Assembly: GCA_003601775.1 (NCBI GenBank)
Contig: PIYN01000003.1
Coordinates: 1 to 61,197 of the forward strand
Source of the DNA: Candidatus Bathyarchaeota archaeon
GTDB taxonomy: Archaea > Thermoproteota > Bathyarchaeia > TCS64 > PIYN01
Direction: 5' to 3'
DNA: 61,197 nt
Shown here: positions 58,920 to 61,197 of the stretch, in pieces
How positions within the stretch are numbered: position 1 is the stretch's first letter
Layout: the number at the start of each line of letters is the position of its first letter
Translations under genes and position numbers: made by a program
The notes under the pieces: generated by a model
Seen by the model: only the letters and a program-made list of their open reading frames with translations
What the model was told of the DNA's origin: nothing
Databases searched by the model: none

Positions 58920-59609
58920 TCAGCCTATGACCTTGACCTGGAGGTCCCCCCCGGTGATCTTCCCGAGCTTCTCGAGGAACTCCCCCTTGAGCCCTGCCGG
59001 GAGCTTCACCACGGCGATCCATGAGCCGTCTGACTGCCACTCCTCCCTCCTGATCTCGGCGAGGTTCTTCACGGTTCCATAGGCTCTCGGGACGTGTTCG
59101 GCGGGGATCTTGATGGCGAGGGAGACCTGCTCCATGGATAGGGGTAGGATGGGGCGGAGGGCCTTCACGAAGGCCTGGACCTGCTCCTCCGCGTCCTTGA
59201 AGGGGTCGATGGGGATGTGCACCTGATCCATCGCCTGCTCGATCCTCAGGGGTGGGTGGGGGAGCTTCGTCCTCGGGTCGACGTAGTTCCTTGAGATGAG
59301 ATGGATGATCTGCTTCCTCTTCTGTTCGATCATCCTGCGCCTCTGCTCCGCCGTCAGGAGTAGCCTCCCCCTCTCCAATATAATGGCGGCGACCTTCACA
59401 GGGTCGCTGGTCCCGAAGAGGGACTCCATCTTCTCAGCGGGGGCTCGGATGCCCCTCCGTGCATCTGAGAAGATGGTGTCAACGGCCAGGATCCTTGAGA
59501 TCTCCCCCCCTTTCCCCTCCTTGTAGGCGAGGGCCGAGTCGGGATCCACCAATATCTCGAACTTCTCCCCCCCTTGACTCAGCCGGACTATGGTGTACTT
59601 CCTGCTCAT
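58920..59609 (-). CDS. Ribosome maturation protein SBDS/Sdo1
   Basis: 229 residues, three-domain SBDS family protein that helps release the anti-association factor aIF6 from the large subunit. Visible are the N-terminal FYSH-domain pattern (VRLSQGGEKFEILVDPDSALAYKEGK), FGTSDPVKVA and the central helical domain with RRRMIEQKRKQIIHLISRNYVDP. The third ferredoxin-like domain ends GKITGGDLQVKVIG. Its place between psmA and rrp4 is the classic archaeal arrangement. Confidence 0.96.
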   Translation of the reverse strand: MSRKYTIVRLSQGGEKFEILVDPDSALAYKEGKGGEISRILAVDTIFSDARRGIRAPAEKMESLFGTSDPVKVAAIILERGRLLLTAEQRRRMIEQKRKQIIHLISRNYVDPRTKLPHPPLRIEQAMDQVHIPIDPFKDAEEQVQAFVKALRPILPLSMEQVSLAIKIPAEHVPRAYGTVKNLAEIRREEWQSDGSWIAVVKLPAGLKGEFLEKLGKITGGDLQVKVIG

Positions 59610-59625
59610 AGGGGTGCCTCTCGCC

Positions 59626-60327
59626 TTACCCTAAGTACTTGGCCACTTCCTCGTTCGTCAGCCTTCGGAAGGTCCTGGTCTCAACGGGTATGACGGCCAC
59701 CTTGATCGTCTCAGGCTTCTTCTCCTCGAGGGTTGAGGCTATCACCTCGATGGCGAGGCCGATGGCCTCGTCCAGGGTCATGTCGTCCCTGTACTTCTTC
59801 TCAAGAAGGGCGTTGATCTCATCGCTCTTCCTCCCCACCGCCGTCGCCTTATATCCCCTGTAGAAGCCGCTGGGGTCCACGACGAAGACCTGGGCCCCCG
59901 TCTTGTCAACGCCGCCGAAGATGATGGATACGCCGAAGGGTCTGACCCCCGCGTGCTGGGTGTACATCTGGATGATATCCCCGATCCTCCCCGTCAGGAC
60001 CTCGATATCAAGGGGCTCATCATACAGAAGCCTATTGCTCTGACAGTAGATCCGCGCCTGGGAGATCAGGATCCTCGCATCGGAGCTGAGGCCGGCGATG
60101 GCCGCCCCCACATGCTCGTCGAGTTGGAAGATCTTCCAGGAGTACCTGGGGTCTTGGAGGCGGCTCTCGATGACCTCGTTCGCCGCCAACACGGCCCCTC
60201 CGGGGCAGGCGATCCCGACGATGGGCGCCCCCCTCTTCACCAACTCCATGGCGTACTCCACCTGATACAGGCGCCCTTCAGGAGAGAAGATCGTTATGGC
60301 CCTGTCGTAAGCCCTGGGCATGAACAT
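59626..60327 (-). CDS. psmA: Proteasome alpha subunit
   Basis: 233 residues, outer-ring alpha subunit of the 20S proteasome. The N-terminal signature YDRAITIFSPEGRLYQVEYA (residues 7-26) forms the gate and ring contact; RPFGVSIIFGG and DPSGFYRGYKATAVG follow. There is no catalytic threonine, as expected. ATG 60327 lies after GGAGGAATAAAGG. It heads the superoperon psmA-SBDS-rrp4-rrp41-rrp42-eL43-pcc1-pfdB. A TATA-like CGATATATAAAC tract is present at about 60380-60392 (plus-strand reading; AT-rich on both strands). Confidence 0.96.
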   Translation of the reverse strand: MFMPRAYDRAITIFSPEGRLYQVEYAMELVKRGAPIVGIACPGGAVLAANEVIESRLQDPRYSWKIFQLDEHVGAAIAGLSSDARILISQARIYCQSNRLLYDEPLDIEVLTGRIGDIIQMYTQHAGVRPFGVSIIFGGVDKTGAQVFVVDPSGFYRGYKATAVGRKSDEINALLEKKYRDDMTLDEAIGLAIEVIASTLEEKKPETIKVAVIPVETRTFRRLTNEEVAKYLG

Positions 60328-60442
60328 CCTTTATTCCTCCTTGTCTTCCTTTACAGTGCTTATGATTTAATCGCCTCGACGATATATAAACTTCACCGAA
60401 GAAGGGAAGGGGGTGTGATAAAGGTTTTGTTTGAGGGAGGAG

Positions 60443-61197
60443 CTACCTTGTTATGTGTTGGAGGATGCGGATGGGCAGAGGCTTCGGGGCCTCTTCCCCC
60501 CTCAGATCCCTGACCATTGCCCGCAGGTCGTAGTTATACTCCCTCCTGCACCTATCGATCAGCTTCCTCGTCCTCCTGACGCCATAGGACACGATGAGCC
60601 TCAGCCCGTACCTCGCTATCCTGTTCTTGATGGTGGCCCGAGAGTACGTCCGAACGAGCTCTGGAGCCCAGTCGAGGTTATGCTCCCAGCACCTCAGCAG
60701 GACCTCGGAGCGCTTAGGCGTCAGGCCCTCCATCGTTAGCGACTCGGCCTTTCCCCTCAGGTTCCCCATGGCGACGAGGAAGAGGGGTACGATGAGGCTC
60801 CTGAATCCCCTCAGCTCGTCCAGGAGGTCGAGGGTCAGGTCCAGGTCTTCGTCCTCCTCTCCGGGCAGCCCTAGGATCAGCGTCGCGACGGGGATCCAGT
60901 GGTTCTCGGAGAGGGTCTCGAAGGCCTCCACGACGATGTGGGGCCATTCCTCGGGAGTGAAGGGCTTGCACTTCCCGGCCATATGCTCCCTAACCAGCCT
61001 TGGGCTCCCCGTCTCGATCCCAACTTGGCCGCTCACTGGATGGTCATAGGTCGCCCCCAGGATGTTGGATACCTCTTCGACGAGGTCCGGGGCGCTCGCG
61101 ACGGACGCGAGGGCGAAGTGGCTGATCCCGACTCCTCTCACTCCTGGATAGTTCTTCACGCGCTTGAAGAGCTCGATCACCGCCTCCCTGTTGATCT
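60443..61197 (-). CDS. Radical SAM protein, C-terminal part, cut by window edge
   Basis: The frame runs off the right edge; only the C-terminal 250 residues are visible, so the CxxxCxxC cluster motif is outside. The part seen has VGIETGSPRLV and LPGEEDEDLDLTLDLL, typical of B12-binding-type/Elp3-like radical SAM proteins. The downstream region is helical and basic (RTRKLIDRCRREYNYDL). The first codons at the edge (INREAVIELFKRVKNYPGV) continue the barrel. Function cannot be decided without the N-terminus. It ends upstream of the proteasome operon on the same strand. Confidence 0.82.
   Translation of the reverse strand, partial: INREAVIELFKRVKNYPGVRGVGISHFALASVASAPDLVEEVSNILGATYDHPVSGQVGIETGSPRLVREHMAGKCKPFTPEEWPHIVVEAFETLSENHWIPVATLILGLPGEEDEDLDLTLDLLDELRGFRSLIVPLFLVAMGNLRGKAESLTMEGLTPKRSEVLLRCWEHNLDWAPELVRTYSRATIKNRIARYGLRLIVSYGVRRTRKLIDRCRREYNYDLRAMVRDLRGEEAPKPLPIRILQHITR

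Noticed and set aside
1-61197. CRISPR arrays, insertion sequences, phage genes or rRNA
   Set aside because: No regularly spaced repeats, transposase, integrase or rRNA-like sequence was recognised anywhere in the window.

Overview
The window reads as the chromosome of an archaeon. Evidence is the archaeal exosome superoperon (proteasome alpha, SBDS, Rrp4, Rrp41, Rrp42, eL43, Pcc1, prefoldin beta), a tRNA-splicing endonuclease, a tRNA gene with bulge-helix-bulge introns, TATA-type promoters about 25 bases ahead of starts (several apparently leaderless), many GTG/TTG starts with GGAGGTGA-like ribosome sites, and HdrABC, aldehyde ferredoxin oxidoreductase, HflX and PHI-type enzymes. Most of it is GC-rich. 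A TACK-type, perhaps Bathyarchaeia-like, anaerobe or microaerobe is my inference; the lineage cannot be fixed from this sequence alone.

Layout. 1-2.8 kb: the end of a DapA/KDG-aldolase-family gene and two medium-chain zinc dehydrogenases. 2.85-8.5 kb: an operon with a cupin, a complete E1alpha-E1beta-E2-E3 2-oxoacid dehydrogenase complex and lipoate-protein ligase. 8.5-22.8 kb: a peptide and D-amino-acid scavenging region: D-aminopeptidase DppA (M55), M19 dipeptidase, hydantoin-racemase-like enzyme, two M29/NicX-like metalloenzymes, a five-gene oligopeptide ABC transporter and an AbgB-like M20 amidohydrolase. Within it lies an AT-richer gene for an eight-bladed propeller with five membrane helices. 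22.9-24.5 kb: EndA, a DUF47/PhoU-like protein and a zinc ribbon protein.

24.6-33.7 kb is the most striking part. It holds malic enzyme, a five-gene operon (hdrC, hdrB, a 2Fe-2S/4Fe-4S subunit, a fumarate-reductase-type flavoprotein, hdrA) and, divergently, both subunits of class I fumarase. The order suggests a soluble heterodisulfide-reductase/fumarate-reductase hybrid working with fumarase and malic enzyme on C4 acids. Its HdrA carries a C-terminal MvhD-like domain whose iron-sulfur cysteines have all been replaced.

33.7-44.5 kb: two MoaD/SAMP-like ubiquitin-fold proteins, an NfeD protease-stomatin pair, AOR with its ferredoxin, an M24 peptidase, a TtuA-like tRNA thiolase, PurD, an unrecognised gene pair and a VTT/DedA-type membrane protein. 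44.5-48.3 kb: PolX, HflX, endonuclease III, and a tRNA-Gly(CCC) with two 17-base introns of the same architecture, overlapping the end of nth. 48.3-48.8 kb is an AT-rich noncoding stretch. 48.8-55.6 kb: a zinc-ribbon coiled-coil protein, a small membrane protein, PHI, an AbrB-PhoU regulator, an ECF transporter T and A module and a DHH phosphoesterase. 55.6-60.3 kb: the exosome/proteasome superoperon. The window ends in a radical SAM gene cut by the edge.
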